A DNA stretch of 64,000 nt from Haemophilus_A paraphrohaemolyticus_A (GTDB lineage Bacteria; Pseudomonadota; Gammaproteobacteria; Enterobacterales; Pasteurellaceae): NCBI RefSeq assembly GCF_003253115.1, contig NZ_QEQF01000007.1, forward strand, positions 44,538 to 108,537, given 5' to 3'. Under the pieces are notes generated by a model. The model was given only the letters and a program-made list of their open reading frames with translations, ran no database searches and was not told the origin of the DNA. Shown in pieces: positions 23,918-33,518 of the stretch (position 1 is its first letter; each line of letters begins with the position of its first letter). A program made the position numbers and the translations under genes.

Positions 23918-25471
23918 ATGTTAGACTTTGTTGAACTCTCGCGTTTGCAGTTTGCTTTAACTGCTCTCTATCACTTCTTATTTGTGCCGCTTACATTAGG
24001 TCTTTCTTTTGTGCTTGTAGTGATGGAAACACTTTATGTAACGACAGGAAAAGAAGTTTATAAAGATATGACTAAATTCTGGGGTAAGTTATTCGGTATT
24101 AACTTTGCTCTTGGGGTAACGACTGGTATTACCATGGAATTCCAGTTTGGTACAAACTGGTCATACTACTCTCACTATGTAGGCGATATCTTCGGTGCAC
24201 CTTTAGCATTAGAAGGTTTAATGGCGTTCTTCTTAGAATCAACTTTCGTGGGTTTATTCTTCTTTGGTTGGGAGCGTCTGTCTAAGAAAAAACATTTATT
24301 AGCAACATACTGTGTGGCATTTGGTTCTAATTTCTCTGCAATGTGGATCTTAGTAGCGAACGGCTGGATGCAAAACCCAGTAGGTTCAGAATTTAACTTT
24401 GAAACAATGCGTATGGAAATGACCAGTTTTACTGATCTTCTTTTAAACCCAGTGACTCAAAGTAAATTCTTACATACTGTAACTGCAGGCTATACCTGTG
24501 GTGCGATCTTTGTATTAAGCATCAGTGCTTACTATATCTTAAAAGGTCGTGATTTAGGCTTTGCAAAACGTTCATTCTCAGTGGGGGCAAGTTTTGGTTT
24601 GTTCGCTATTTTATCTGTATTAATTATGGGTGATGAATCTGGTTATGAAATCGGTAAAGCACAACCTGTTAAATTAGCAGCCATGGAAGCTGAATGGGAA
24701 ACTCACCCAGCACCTGCGGCATTTAATGCAATTGCAATTCCAAACTCTAAAGCTCGTCAAAACGACTTTGCAATTCAAATCCCATACCTTGGCGGTTTAG
24801 TGGCAACTCGTTCTTTAGATACTGAAATCAAAGGCTTAAATGATATTCGTAAAGAAAATATTGAGCGTGTACGTAACGGTGCTACAGCAGTTGTTTTATT
24901 AGAAAAACTTCGTTCTGGTAACTATACAGAAGAAGAAAAAGCAGCATTCCAAGCAGTTCAAAAAGATCTTGGCTTTGGTTTATTGTTAAAACAATACGTA
25001 GGCGATAATATTACAGCGGCAACAGAAGAACAAATTATTAAAGCAGCAGATGCAACTATTCCAAATGTAGGTCCTAACTTCTGGGCGTTCCGTATGATGG
25101 TTGGCTCTGGTATGCTAATGTCTTTAATCATTGGCTTAGCATTCTTCTTTAACTTCCGTGGTACAGTAGGTAAAAACAAATTGTTACTTAAAGTGGTATT
25201 ATGGTCTATGCCATTACCATGGATTGCCATTGAAGCTGGTTGGTTCTTAGCTGAGTTCGCACGTCAGCCTTGGGCAGTTTATGAAGTGTTACCAACAGGT
25301 ATTTCGGCTTCTCACTTAACTGTGGCTGAATTATGGACTGCAATTGGTTTATTATGTGGTTTATATACAATCTTCTTAGTAGTAGAAATGTATTTAATGT
25401 TCAAATATGGTCGTTTAGGTCCAAGTGCATTAAAAACAGGTAAATACTACTTTGAGCAATCTGCGAAATAA
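23918..25471 (+). CDS. cydA: Cytochrome bd ubiquinol oxidase subunit I
   Basis: Haem-carrying subunit of the high-affinity cytochrome bd quinol oxidase in the inner membrane. The start at 23918 gives MLDFVELSRLQFALTALYH, aligning with E. coli CydA; the five codons upstream are rejected (AAGAGG ribosome site lies between). His19 and His186 (KFLHTV) are haem ligands at E. coli positions; the Q-loop GDESGYE and the long insert that follows make this the E. coli-type long-Q-loop form. Length 517. First gene of cydABX-ybgE. Confidence 0.97.
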   Translation: MLDFVELSRLQFALTALYHFLFVPLTLGLSFVLVVMETLYVTTGKEVYKDMTKFWGKLFGINFALGVTTGITMEFQFGTNWSYYSHYVGDIFGAPLALEGLMAFFLESTFVGLFFFGWERLSKKKHLLATYCVAFGSNFSAMWILVANGWMQNPVGSEFNFETMRMEMTSFTDLLLNPVTQSKFLHTVTAGYTCGAIFVLSISAYYILKGRDLGFAKRSFSVGASFGLFAILSVLIMGDESGYEIGKAQPVKLAAMEAEWETHPAPAAFNAIAIPNSKARQNDFAIQIPYLGGLVATRSLDTEIKGLNDIRKENIERVRNGATAVVLLEKLRSGNYTEEEKAAFQAVQKDLGFGLLLKQYVGDNITAATEEQIIKAADATIPNVGPNFWAFRMMVGSGMLMSLIIGLAFFFNFRGTVGKNKLLLKVVLWSMPLPWIAIEAGWFLAEFARQPWAVYEVLPTGISASHLTVAELWTAIGLLCGLYTIFLVVEMYLMFKYGRLGPSALKTGKYYFEQSAK

Positions 25472-25481
25472 GGAGTAGACA

Positions 25482-26618
25482 ATGTTAGATTATGAAGTTC
25501 TCCGCTTTATTTGGTGGATCTTAATTGCTGTATTGTTAATCGGTTTTGCAATTACCGATGGCTTTGATATGGGCGTATTAACGCTTTTACCTGTGGTGGG
25601 TAAAAGCAATACAGAACGTCGTGTGATGATCAACTCAATTGCACCTCACTGGGATGGTAACCAAGTTTGGTTATTAACAGGTGGTGGTGCGATCTTCGCA
25701 GCGTGGCCAACTGTATATGCAACCTCATTCTCAAGTTTTTTCTTGGCAATGATATTAGTGCTTGCAGCATTATTCTTCCGTCCAGTGGGCTTTGAGTACC
25801 GTGCGAAAATCGACTCACCAAAATGGCGTAATGCTTGGGATTGGGCATTATTCATCGGTGGTTTCGTGCCGTCACTTATTTTCGGTGTGGCGTTTGGTAA
25901 CTTATTACAAGGCTTACCATTTGAGTTTAATAACATCAATCAAGTAACTTATACGGGTACATTCTTAGGCTTATTAAATCCATTCGCATTATTATGCGGC
26001 GTGGTGAGTTTATTTATGCTAACTACTCAAGGTGCGACTTGGTTGCAAATGAAAACCACGGCTGAATTACGCAACCGCGTACGTGGCGTATCACAATTAG
26101 CGGCAACCGTAACATTAGTTGCATTTGTATTAGCGGGTGTTTGGTTATACTTCAAAGAAGGTTTTGTGATCACAAGCCAATTAGATCACAACGCAGTTTC
26201 TGCATTAACCAACAAAACTGTAGCTGTTGAAACATCTGCTTGGTTTAAAAACTATGCTGAAATGCCTGTGCTTTGGATTGTACCTGCAATTGCAGTCATC
26301 GGTGCATTATTAACCATCGTTGCATCTAAAGCAAACCGCTCAGGTACTGCGTTCTTTGCATCATCTTTAATGCAAATTGGTGTTATCTTAACCGCAGCAG
26401 TTTCTATGTTCCCATTCATTATGCCTTCAATTTCTCATCCAGAAATGAGCTTAACTGTTTGGGATTCAACTGCAAGCCTTAACACCTTAACCGTTATGTT
26501 CTATGCAGCGTGTTTCTTTGTACCAATCGTATTGTGCTATACTATTTGGTCTTACATCAAAATGTTTGGTCGTCTTGATGCAAAATTCATTGAAGAAAAC
26601 CACGCAACAGCATACTAA
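25482..26618 (+). CDS. cydB: Cytochrome bd ubiquinol oxidase subunit II
   Basis: The 378-residue partner of CydA with about eight to nine membrane segments. MLDYEVLRFIWWILIAVLLIG, TDGFDMGVLTLLP and SIAPHWDGNQVWLLTGGGAIFAAWP (each near the N-terminus) are conserved CydB marks; Asp29 in DGFDMG is near the site where haem and proton paths meet. It begins 10 bases after cydA with an AAGGAG site, and cydX follows after 9 bases. Confidence 0.97.
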   Translation: MLDYEVLRFIWWILIAVLLIGFAITDGFDMGVLTLLPVVGKSNTERRVMINSIAPHWDGNQVWLLTGGGAIFAAWPTVYATSFSSFFLAMILVLAALFFRPVGFEYRAKIDSPKWRNAWDWALFIGGFVPSLIFGVAFGNLLQGLPFEFNNINQVTYTGTFLGLLNPFALLCGVVSLFMLTTQGATWLQMKTTAELRNRVRGVSQLAATVTLVAFVLAGVWLYFKEGFVITSQLDHNAVSALTNKTVAVETSAWFKNYAEMPVLWIVPAIAVIGALLTIVASKANRSGTAFFASSLMQIGVILTAAVSMFPFIMPSISHPEMSLTVWDSTASLNTLTVMFYAACFFVPIVLCYTIWSYIKMFGRLDAKFIEENHATAY

Positions 26619-26627
26619 GGAGCAATT

Positions 26628-26726
26628 ATGTTTTATTTAACTTGGTTTTTTGGTATGTTTCTCGCAATTTACTTTGCCGTATTTGTTACGACAAAGATTG
26701 AGAAAACAGGTAAATTTGACGAATAA
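26628..26726 (+). CDS. cydX: Cytochrome bd small subunit CydX
   Basis: A 32-residue single-span membrane peptide, MFYLTWFFGMFLAIYFAVFV followed by a charged tail KIEKTGKFDE. It has the size, the aromatic-Trp-Phe-Gly start and the position right after cydB of CydX, which stabilises haems of cytochrome bd. The AAGGAG site sits 5 bases before its ATG and overlaps the end of cydB. Its stop is 3 bases before ybgE. Confidence 0.92.
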   Translation: MFYLTWFFGMFLAIYFAVFVTTKIEKTGKFDE

Positions 26727-26729
26727 TCT

Positions 26730-27011
26730 ATGATTCATTTGTTATATAACTTAACTTTAAAGGGCTTGCTAAAAGCCCTTTCTTTTCTTCTTGCAAGCGG
26801 TCTGTTTGCAATGATTTTATTAAAATCGACCACTTTCGGGCTCTATTTTGGCGGTAAAATTCCTTACTTTGCTTTATTGGCTTTTTATGGCATGGGGATT
26901 TTATGGATTCACGGTATCGGCTTTGAAATCCGTAGTAAAATTTGGCAATTGGTTTTCCTACCTTTAATCGGTTATGCAATTGTTATCCCTTCGCTTTGTA
27001 TCCTTTTTTGA
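26730..27011 (+). CDS. ybgE: Cyd operon membrane protein YbgE
   Basis: A 93-residue protein with about three hydrophobic segments placed directly after cydX, matching YbgE of the E. coli cydABX-ybgE operon in size and position. Its role is not established. It starts 3 bases after the cydX stop; no ribosome site stands out, so translation is probably coupled. An uptake-signal-like AAGCGGTCTG lies inside the coding region, and the ybgC-tol promoter lies just downstream. Confidence 0.82.
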   Translation: MIHLLYNLTLKGLLKALSFLLASGLFAMILLKSTTFGLYFGGKIPYFALLAFYGMGILWIHGIGFEIRSKIWQLVFLPLIGYAIVIPSLCILF

Positions 27012-27072
27012 GTTAAATTATAAAAAGAAAGTGTACTTTTATTTTTAAATAAAAAATAAATTGCAAAAGCTA

Positions 27073-27101
27073 TTGCGCTGGCATTTTTAACTGAATAAAA
27101 T
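27073..27101 (+). promoter_or_regulatory. Promoter of ybgC-tolQRAB-pal
   Basis: TTGCGC (27073-27078), 17-base spacer, TAAAAT (27096-27101), 60 bases before ybgC. It separates the tol genes from the cyd genes. Confidence 0.7.
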
Positions 27102-27161
27102 AGACAGCCGCGATCGTCTAAAAAGTGGACGTTTACGAAAGAGAATAAAATAGGATAGAAT

Positions 27162-27554
27162 ATGCATTTTCCTATTCGAGTTTATTATGAAGATACAGAC
27201 GCGGGCGGTGTGGTTTATCATGCAAGCTATGTCTGTTTTTTTGAACGAGCAAGAACGGAATTTTTACGCAACAAAGGCTTTTCCCAACAATCATTGTTAT
27301 CGGAAAATATTGCTTTTGTTGTGAAGAAGTTAGAAATAGACTACAAAACGCCTGCTCGTTTAGATGATTTTCTTTCTGTTGAAACAGAAATTAAAGAAAT
27401 AAAGAAAGCGACGATTATTTTTGAACAGAAACTTTTGCGTGATCAAGTTTGTATAAGCTACGCAATAGTTAGTGTGGCAAGTGTCGATTTACTTAAAATG
27501 AAACCGATTGCAATACCGAAAAATATTCGTGATGCAATGGATTCATCTCACTAA
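27162..27554 (+). CDS. ybgC: Acyl-CoA thioesterase YbgC
   Basis: A 130-residue hotdog-fold thioesterase of the 4-hydroxybenzoyl-CoA type. The signature YYEDTDAGGVVYHASYVCFFERART spans residues 9-33 with catalytic Asp15 and Tyr/His18-20. YbgC hydrolyses short- or phospholipid-linked acyl thioesters and interacts with ACP; it almost always heads the tol-pal operon, as here, with tolQ following after 25 bases. Confidence 0.94.
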   Translation: MHFPIRVYYEDTDAGGVVYHASYVCFFERARTEFLRNKGFSQQSLLSENIAFVVKKLEIDYKTPARLDDFLSVETEIKEIKKATIIFEQKLLRDQVCISYAIVSVASVDLLKMKPIAIPKNIRDAMDSSH

Positions 27555-27579
27555 TTCATTATCATTATTGGAGTTTTCA

Positions 27580-28263
27580 ATGCAAGAAACTAGCTTTGAC
27601 TTAATTTCGTTATTTGCACAAGCAAGTATCGTTGTTAAGATCGTCATGCTTATTCTTATCACTTTCTCGGTATTATCTTGGGCAGTGATTATTCAACGTA
27701 GTCGTTATTTGACTAATGCAGCAAAAGGGTCACTCGCTTTTGAAAATAAATTTTGGTCAGGCGAAGATTTAAATCGTTTACACGAAGGATTAGAAAATCG
27801 TCGTGATAAATTAAGCGGTTCAGAACAAATTTTCTATGTTGGGTTCAAAGAGTTTACTCGTTTGCAACAAGTAAGCCCAGATGCACCCTCTGCAAATATT
27901 CAAGGCACAAGTCGTGCAATGAACCTCGCGCTAAACCGTGAAGTGGAAACGCTCGAAAGCTATATTCCTTTCTTAGGTACTGTTGGCTCTATTAGCCCAT
28001 ACATCGGTTTATTTGGTACTGTTTGGGGAATTATGCACTCATTTATGGGATTAAGTGCAGTGAAACAAGCAAGCCTCCAATCGGTAGCACCAGGTATTGC
28101 AGAAGCGTTAATTGCAACAGCTATCGGTTTGTTTGCGGCTATTCCTGCAGTAATGGCTTATAATCGTTTAAGCTTACGTGCGAATAAGTTAGAACAAAAT
28201 TACGCAAACTTTATTGATGAGTTTACGACAATTTTACACCGTCAAGCATTTTCTAAAAAATAA
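27580..28263 (+). CDS. tolQ: Tol-Pal motor protein TolQ
   Basis: A 227-residue inner-membrane protein of the MotA/ExbB/TolQ proton-channel family. Starting at 27580 (MQETSFDLISLFAQAS) with a GGAG site gives the normal N-terminus; the frame from 27508 overlaps ybgC and is rejected. Three membrane segments are seen near 18-38, 135-158 and 168-190, with the FLGTVGSISPYIGLFGTVWGIM channel signature. With TolR it uses the proton gradient to energise TolA. Confidence 0.96.
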   Translation: MQETSFDLISLFAQASIVVKIVMLILITFSVLSWAVIIQRSRYLTNAAKGSLAFENKFWSGEDLNRLHEGLENRRDKLSGSEQIFYVGFKEFTRLQQVSPDAPSANIQGTSRAMNLALNREVETLESYIPFLGTVGSISPYIGLFGTVWGIMHSFMGLSAVKQASLQSVAPGIAEALIATAIGLFAAIPAVMAYNRLSLRANKLEQNYANFIDEFTTILHRQAFSKK

Positions 28264-28371
28264 ATGAGAACAAGAGGTCATTTTTATTCAATTTTTTGCA
28301 AAAAGAGATAAAAATCTGACCGCTTGTCGTGAAATGTTAGTGATAACCTGAATTTAGTAAAAGAGGAAAAT

Positions 28372-28809
28372 ATGTCTTACCGTCGCAAACGTAAGGACAT
28401 TAAATCTGAAATTAACATTGTACCATTCTTGGACGTATTACTTGTGCTTTTGCTTATTTTTATGGCAACAGCGCCCATTATCAGCCAAAGTGTAGAAGTT
28501 AATTTACCAGAAGATAAGCATAGTCAATCAGTAACCAATGAAGATAAGACCCCTGTGATTTTACAAGTGGCGGGTGTGGGTTTATATAAATTAAAAGTTG
28601 GTGGCAACTTTGTTACTGGTAGTAATGGCGAAGAACTAAGCGATCAAGAAGTGATTTTGTTTGCTGGTGAAGAATTTAAAAAAGATGAAAACACGCTTTT
28701 TTTAGTTGCAGGTGATGCAACCGTGCCTTATGAAGAAGTGATCAAAGGTATTGTGTTATTAAAAGAAGCGGGTATTGAAAAAGCAGGCTTAATGACTCAA
28801 GGTCAATAA
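28372..28809 (+). CDS. tolR: Tol-Pal motor protein TolR
   Basis: A 145-residue ExbD/TolR protein: short cytoplasmic basic start, one membrane helix with the proton-bearing Asp21 (VPFLDVLLVLLLIF), and a periplasmic domain ending EAGIEKAGLMTQ. It pairs with TolQ. The 108-base gap after tolQ is long for this operon and contains an uptake signal (28319-28327) but no clear terminator. Confidence 0.96.
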   Translation: MSYRRKRKDIKSEINIVPFLDVLLVLLLIFMATAPIISQSVEVNLPEDKHSQSVTNEDKTPVILQVAGVGLYKLKVGGNFVTGSNGEELSDQEVILFAGEEFKKDENTLFLVAGDATVPYEEVIKGIVLLKEAGIEKAGLMTQGQ

Positions 28810-28825
28810 TCATCAAGGATAACGT

Positions 28826-30142
28826 GTGAGATCTCAAAACGATAGACTTGAATTTGCAATAATTCTCTCTCTACTATTGCACGCTCTTTTAATTGGGTTG
28901 CTTCTATTAGGCTCCCTATTTACTAATATCACATTACCTCCTGCTGCTGGCGGTAATGGTGGAGATGGTGAAGAGTTTGAAGCGGTGATGGTTGATACAG
29001 GGCAAGTGGCTGCAGAATATGGTCGATTACAATCAGATAGAAAAGGGAATGCTCAACCTAAACCTGTGGAAGAGACAAAACCTGTTGAAGATGTAAAAGA
29101 AGAGGTTGCTGAAGAAGTTGAACAAGCTAAAGTCGAGCTTGCTGAAAAACAGGAGCAAGAAAAGACTTTAGAAGAACAACGTCAGGCTCAATTGTTAGCT
29201 CAGCAAAAACAAGAAGAGCAAAAACGACAAGAGCAAATCAAGCAAGAACAGTTGAAAAAAGAGCAGCAGCGTCAAGAACAGTTAAAACAAGAACAGCTTG
29301 AAAAACAGAAAGAAGAAGCAACACGTAAAAAAGCAGCCGAAGCAGCTCGTCTAAAAGCGGAAGCTGAAGCAAAACGTTTAGAGGCAGCAGCAAAACAAGC
29401 TGAAGAAGAGCGTAAAGCGAAAGAAGCCCTTCAAAAAGCAGAGCAGCAGAAGAAATTAGAAGAGCAGAAAAAAGCACAAGAAGCTAAGGAAAAAGCAGCT
29501 CAAGAAGCGAAACTAAAAGCCGAAAAAGAAGCCAAAGAAAAAGCCGTAGCAGAAGCAAAGGCAAAAGCTGAGAAAGAGGCTAAAGAGAAGGCTGAAAAAG
29601 AAGCAAAAGCGAATGCAGAAAAAGCGGCAGCAGAGGCAAAAGCGAAAGCTGCTGCAGAAGCGAAAGCCAAAGCAGCAGCTGATGCTAAGGCTAAAGCAGA
29701 TGCAGAAGCAAAAGCAGCCGCAGCAAGAGCAAAAAATAATAAAGCACTAGATGATTTCTTATCAGGTGGCGATATTGGTGGTGGCTCAGCCACGAAAGGG
29801 GGAAACAAAAATTCAGCTGGCCTTGCGGGTAATGGCAACAGTAAAGGTCTGGGGGACGGACAAGGTACGGCAGACCGTGGTTATGAGCGTTTAATTAAAC
29901 AAAAATTATCACGCGAGTACCAAGTTGATCCAAGCTTTAGTGGTCGTGAATGCCGCGTAAAAATCAACATTGAACGAGATGGACGCATTTCAAGTCACGA
30001 AGTGATTTCTGGCCCACCAGATATTTGTCGTGCTGCGGTGGCGGCTATTACTCGTGCACAAAGTGTACCAAGGGCAAAAGATGATCCGACTTATAATACT
30101 TATAAATCGCCAATCATCAAATTTGGATTAAAAGTTTTATAA
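28826..30142 (+). CDS. tolA: Tol-Pal linker protein TolA
   Basis: A 438-residue protein: N-terminal membrane anchor (about 12-35), a very long Ala/Lys/Glu/Gln helical domain (about 80-305) built from AEAKAKA-like repeats, and a C-terminal globular domain (about 345-438) with Cys pair in GRECRVKIN and PPDICRAAV. It spans the periplasm and joins the TolQR motor to TolB-Pal. It starts with GTG at 28826, supported by AAGGA 6 bases upstream and by similarity of RSQNDRLEFAIILSLLLHA to other TolA starts. The repeat-rich middle is prone to length change. Confidence 0.94.
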   Translation: MRSQNDRLEFAIILSLLLHALLIGLLLLGSLFTNITLPPAAGGNGGDGEEFEAVMVDTGQVAAEYGRLQSDRKGNAQPKPVEETKPVEDVKEEVAEEVEQAKVELAEKQEQEKTLEEQRQAQLLAQQKQEEQKRQEQIKQEQLKKEQQRQEQLKQEQLEKQKEEATRKKAAEAARLKAEAEAKRLEAAAKQAEEERKAKEALQKAEQQKKLEEQKKAQEAKEKAAQEAKLKAEKEAKEKAVAEAKAKAEKEAKEKAEKEAKANAEKAAAEAKAKAAAEAKAKAAADAKAKADAEAKAAAARAKNNKALDDFLSGGDIGGGSATKGGNKNSAGLAGNGNSKGLGDGQGTADRGYERLIKQKLSREYQVDPSFSGRECRVKINIERDGRISSHEVISGPPDICRAAVAAITRAQSVPRAKDDPTYNTYKSPIIKFGLKVL

Positions 30143-30160
30143 TAACCTAGAGGTTAAAAA

Positions 30161-31441
30161 ATGAAGTTTAAATCGCATTTAGCGAGTATAATGGGTGTGT
30201 TCGCATTCTTGTGTAGTGCTAATATTGCTAAAGCCGAGTCAGATGTAGTGATTTCGGTAGACGAAGGTGTGAGTATGGCTCAGCCAATCGCAGTTATTCC
30301 TTTTAAAGGTAGTGCTAACGAAGATGTAGGTCAAATTATTGCTGATGATTTACGTAACAGTGGTAAATTCTCTCCTATTGATAGAACTAAACTGCCGGCT
30401 CAACCAGGTTCTGCAAGTGAAGTAGTTTCACAACAATGGACTGATATTGGTGTAGATATGGTAGTGGTCGGACAAGTAACACCAGCTGGCGGTGGTTATA
30501 ATGTCGCATACCAATTAGTTGATACTTTAAGTTCACCTGCTGCTGTATTAGATCAAGGTGCATTTAATGTGCCAGCGGCACAAATGCGTCAAGGTGCTCA
30601 CACTGTGAGTGATTTGGTCTTTGAAAAAATCACGCAAATTCGTGGTGCATTTAGAACAAAAATTGCATATGTAGTACAACGTGGTGTATCATCATACGAG
30701 TTACGAGTCTCTGATTATGATGGTTTCAATGCTTTCACTGTAGTTAAAAGTAAAGAGCCGTTAATGTCACCAGAGTGGGCGCCAGATGGCAGTAAATTAG
30801 CGTATGTGACTTTTGAAAATAAAAAAGCACAAGTTGTTGTTCACGATCTCCGCTCGGGTAGCCGTCGTGTTGTAGCTGCATTAAAAGGGCATAATGGTGC
30901 ACCAGCGTTCTCACCAGATGGTTCAAAAATTGCTTTTGCGTCTAATCAAGATGGTGAATTGAATATTTATGTTGTTGGTGCTGGCGGTGGTACACCAAGC
31001 AAATTAACTGCAAATGCAGGAAATAATACTGAACCAAGTTGGTCACCTGATGGTGGTTTCATTTACTTCACATCAGACCGCTCAGGTTCACCACAAGTTT
31101 ATCGAATGAGTGCATCAGGTGGTGGTGTAAGCAATGTAGGAGGCGGTGTTTCCTATGCAGCTAAGTCATCTGCTGATGGCAAGAATTTAATCATGATTGC
31201 TGGAGATAAAGTGGTAAAACGTGATCTCACTTCGGGTGGCACGGAAGTCTTAAGTTCAACGTTTTTAGATGAAAGCCCAAGTATTTCACCAAATGGCATT
31301 ATGGTTATTTATAGCTCTACCAAAGGTACGAGTAAAGTGCTACAATTGGTGTCCGCAGACGGTCGTTTTAAAGCAAATCTGCCTGGTGCAGGAGGGCAAT
31401 ATAAGTTCCCTGCTTGGTCACCGTATTTAACTAAACAATAA
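30161..31441 (+). CDS. tolB: Tol-Pal periplasmic beta-propeller TolB
   Basis: A 426-residue periplasmic protein with a signal peptide ending near residue 25 (ANIAKA). An N-terminal alpha/beta domain is followed by a six-bladed propeller whose blades show the SPDGSKIAF pattern (PEWAPDGSKLAYV, PAFSPDGSKIAFA, PSWSPDGGFIYFT, PSISPNGIMVIYS). It binds Pal and is released by TolA. It sits 18 bases after tolA with AGAGG before its start. Confidence 0.97.
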   Translation: MKFKSHLASIMGVFAFLCSANIAKAESDVVISVDEGVSMAQPIAVIPFKGSANEDVGQIIADDLRNSGKFSPIDRTKLPAQPGSASEVVSQQWTDIGVDMVVVGQVTPAGGGYNVAYQLVDTLSSPAAVLDQGAFNVPAAQMRQGAHTVSDLVFEKITQIRGAFRTKIAYVVQRGVSSYELRVSDYDGFNAFTVVKSKEPLMSPEWAPDGSKLAYVTFENKKAQVVVHDLRSGSRRVVAALKGHNGAPAFSPDGSKIAFASNQDGELNIYVVGAGGGTPSKLTANAGNNTEPSWSPDGGFIYFTSDRSGSPQVYRMSASGGGVSNVGGGVSYAAKSSADGKNLIMIAGDKVVKRDLTSGGTEVLSSTFLDESPSISPNGIMVIYSSTKGTSKVLQLVSADGRFKANLPGAGGQYKFPAWSPYLTKQ

Positions 31442-31461
31442 TCTTCTCTTAGGAGTATAAA

Positions 31462-31923
31462 ATGAAAAAACTAGCTAAAGTTTTAATGGTAGCGGCGCCA
31501 GCTTTCGTATTAGCGGCATGTAGCTCATCTTCAGACAACGCAGCAGCAAATGCAAACACAAATGCAGGAGCTCAATACGGCGGTATGTCTGCACAAGATT
31601 TACAAACTCGTTACAACACTGTGTACTTCGGTTTCGATAAATACAATGTTGAAGGCGAATACCGTACATTATTAGATGCTCATGCAGAATTATTAAAAGC
31701 AACTAAAGCAAACGTAACTGTTGCAGGTCACGCTGACGAACGTGGTACTCCAGAGTACAACATTGCATTAGGTCAACGTCGTGCAAACGCAGTACAAAAC
31801 TACTTAGCACAACAAGGTGCATCAAATGTTGCAACTGTATCTTACGGTGAAGAAAAACCAGCAGTTTTAGGTCATACTGAAGCTGACTACGCGAAAAACC
31901 GTCGTGCAGTATTAGAATACTAA
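31462..31923 (+). CDS. pal: Peptidoglycan-associated lipoprotein Pal
   Basis: A 153-residue outer-membrane lipoprotein (P6 in Haemophilus). Lipobox LAAC ends at Cys20. A short Asn/Ala/Gly linker precedes the OmpA-like peptidoglycan-binding domain with NTVYFGFDKYNVE, VAGHADERGTPEYNIALGQRRA and the final NRRAVLEY. It ties the outer membrane to the wall and is the last gene of ybgC-tolQRAB-pal, ended by the terminator at 31963. Its codon use is biased to abundant codons, as expected for a major envelope protein. Confidence 0.97.
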   Translation: MKKLAKVLMVAAPAFVLAACSSSSDNAAANANTNAGAQYGGMSAQDLQTRYNTVYFGFDKYNVEGEYRTLLDAHAELLKATKANVTVAGHADERGTPEYNIALGQRRANAVQNYLAQQGASNVATVSYGEEKPAVLGHTEADYAKNRRAVLEY

Positions 31924-31962
31924 TTTCTACTTCTTTTATAGAAACTTAGTTTATTAAAAATG

Positions 31963-31990
31963 AAGCCCTGTTTATCAGGGCTTTATTTTT
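31963..31990 (+). terminator. Terminator of the tol-pal operon
   Basis: AAGCCCTG (31963-31970) and CAGGGCTT (31976-31983) with loop TTTAT, then ATTTTT. Confidence 0.9.
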
Positions 31991-32108
31991 ATCTGTAATT
32001 GTCTATCTTTTCACTCACAATCCGTCCTTTTAATTAGATGATCTCCGCTTTTTATGATAAATTATGCAAATTTTTTGAATAATTAACGAAATAAATAAAG
32101 GGCATTTT

Positions 32109-33503
32109 ATGTCAAAAGGCAAAATTGGATTGGTATCACTTACTGCACTAGTACTGAGTTCGATGATTGGTTCGGGCATCTTTAGCCTGCCACAAAATAT
32201 GGCAGCGGTTGCAAGTGCAGAAGCTTTGCTCGCGGGTTGGGCAATCACAGGTTTTGGGATTATTTTCCTTGGGCTTTCTTTTTTCTTCCTCTCTCGATTG
32301 CGTCCTGATTTAGATGGTGGCATTTATACCTATGCACGAGAAGGTTTTGGCGATTTTATCGGTGGGCTTGCAGCTTGGGGCTATTGGCTTTGTACCTCTA
32401 TTGGTAGCGTAAGTTATCTTGTTGTCGCATTCAGTGGGTTTGGGCTCTTTTTTGATAGCGAACAGTTTACTATTTTTGGCGATGGCACGTCGCTAGTTTC
32501 GATTTTATCTGCTTCTTTGGTGGTGTGGTTGATCCATATTTTGATCGCAAAGGGTGTAAAAGAGGCCGCCTATGTGAATTTGATTGCAACGATCGTTAAA
32601 GTACTCCCGTTAATTATTTTTATTGTATTAGCCATAATCTTTTTCTCGTCTACTCAATTTATGCAAGATTTCCACGGCGAAAGTTTGCAAATGCCATTAT
32701 TGGATCAAATCAAAAGCACGATGCTGATTACGCTTTGGGTTTTTGTTGGCGTGGAAGGTGCAACGGTTCTTTCCGCTCACGCGAAAAAGAAAAACGATGT
32801 GGGAATTGCGACCATCCTCGGCATTTTAATCGCCCTGATTCTTTATGTAGCGATTACTGCACTTTCGCTAGGTATTTTACCGCGTGAAGTGATTGCTGCT
32901 ATGCCGAATCCTTCAATGACTGACATTATGGAGCATATGATCGGCACAAGCGGTAAAATTTTAATTACTTTTTGCTTAATTGTGTCTGTGCTTGCTTCTT
33001 ATATGAGCTGGACAATGTTTTCGGCAGAAGTGATGTATCAAGCTTCCCAAACGCAAGTGTTTCCCCGTTTTCTGAATAAAAAGAATGAGAACGATACACC
33101 TATTAGCTCACTCTGGTTTACTAACATCGTTATTCAAATTATCTTGGTGCTCGTTTTTTTCACCAGCAAAGGGTATGATGTGCTTATTCAGTTGGCGACT
33201 ACGATGATTTTAGTGCCTTATTTCTTAGTTGGTACTTATTTACTTCGACTCGCATTTAACATTGGTGCCGCTTGGTATATCAAACTGGCTGGCATTATTG
33301 CAACCCTTTATGGTTTCTGGTTGGTTTACGCAGCGGGAATAGAATACTTGCTCTTTTCAGTAATTTTATATACACCTGGGGCAATCCTCTTTTTCTACAC
33401 GCGTTACCATAAATCGGGTAAATTTGATTTTTCACGTAATGAAACGGTTGCACTTGGCTGTACCTTTATTTTATCCATAGGCTCTATTTATGCCTTTTTG
33501 TAG
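32109..33503 (+). CDS. Basic amino acid/polyamine antiporter family permease
   Basis: A 464-residue APC-superfamily transporter with about twelve to thirteen hydrophobic segments. The first segment has SMIGSGIFSLPQNMA, the conserved substrate-binding GSGIF loop; the sixth region TLWVFVGVEGATVLSAHAKKKNDVG is typical of the ArcD/YjdE-like arginine-ornithine or lysine antiporter branch. Substrate is not certain. The neighbour argE (ornithine synthesis) 15 bases-plus-one-gene downstream makes arginine/ornithine a reasonable guess. The promoter must lie in 31990-32100. Confidence 0.85.
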   Translation: MSKGKIGLVSLTALVLSSMIGSGIFSLPQNMAAVASAEALLAGWAITGFGIIFLGLSFFFLSRLRPDLDGGIYTYAREGFGDFIGGLAAWGYWLCTSIGSVSYLVVAFSGFGLFFDSEQFTIFGDGTSLVSILSASLVVWLIHILIAKGVKEAAYVNLIATIVKVLPLIIFIVLAIIFFSSTQFMQDFHGESLQMPLLDQIKSTMLITLWVFVGVEGATVLSAHAKKKNDVGIATILGILIALILYVAITALSLGILPREVIAAMPNPSMTDIMEHMIGTSGKILITFCLIVSVLASYMSWTMFSAEVMYQASQTQVFPRFLNKKNENDTPISSLWFTNIVIQIILVLVFFTSKGYDVLIQLATTMILVPYFLVGTYLLRLAFNIGAAWYIKLAGIIATLYGFWLVYAAGIEYLLFSVILYTPGAILFFYTRYHKSGKFDFSRNETVALGCTFILSIGSIYAFL

Positions 33504-33518
33504 TACTCAATTTGTAAG

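Noticed and set aside
26165..26185. TGTGATCACA-like CRP sequence inside cydB
   Set aside because: It lacks the 6-base spacer of CRP sites and lies within a coding region.
29500..29838. 112-codon open frame antisense to tolA
   Set aside because: Ala/Ser-rich mirror of the TolA repeat domain, with no independent signal.
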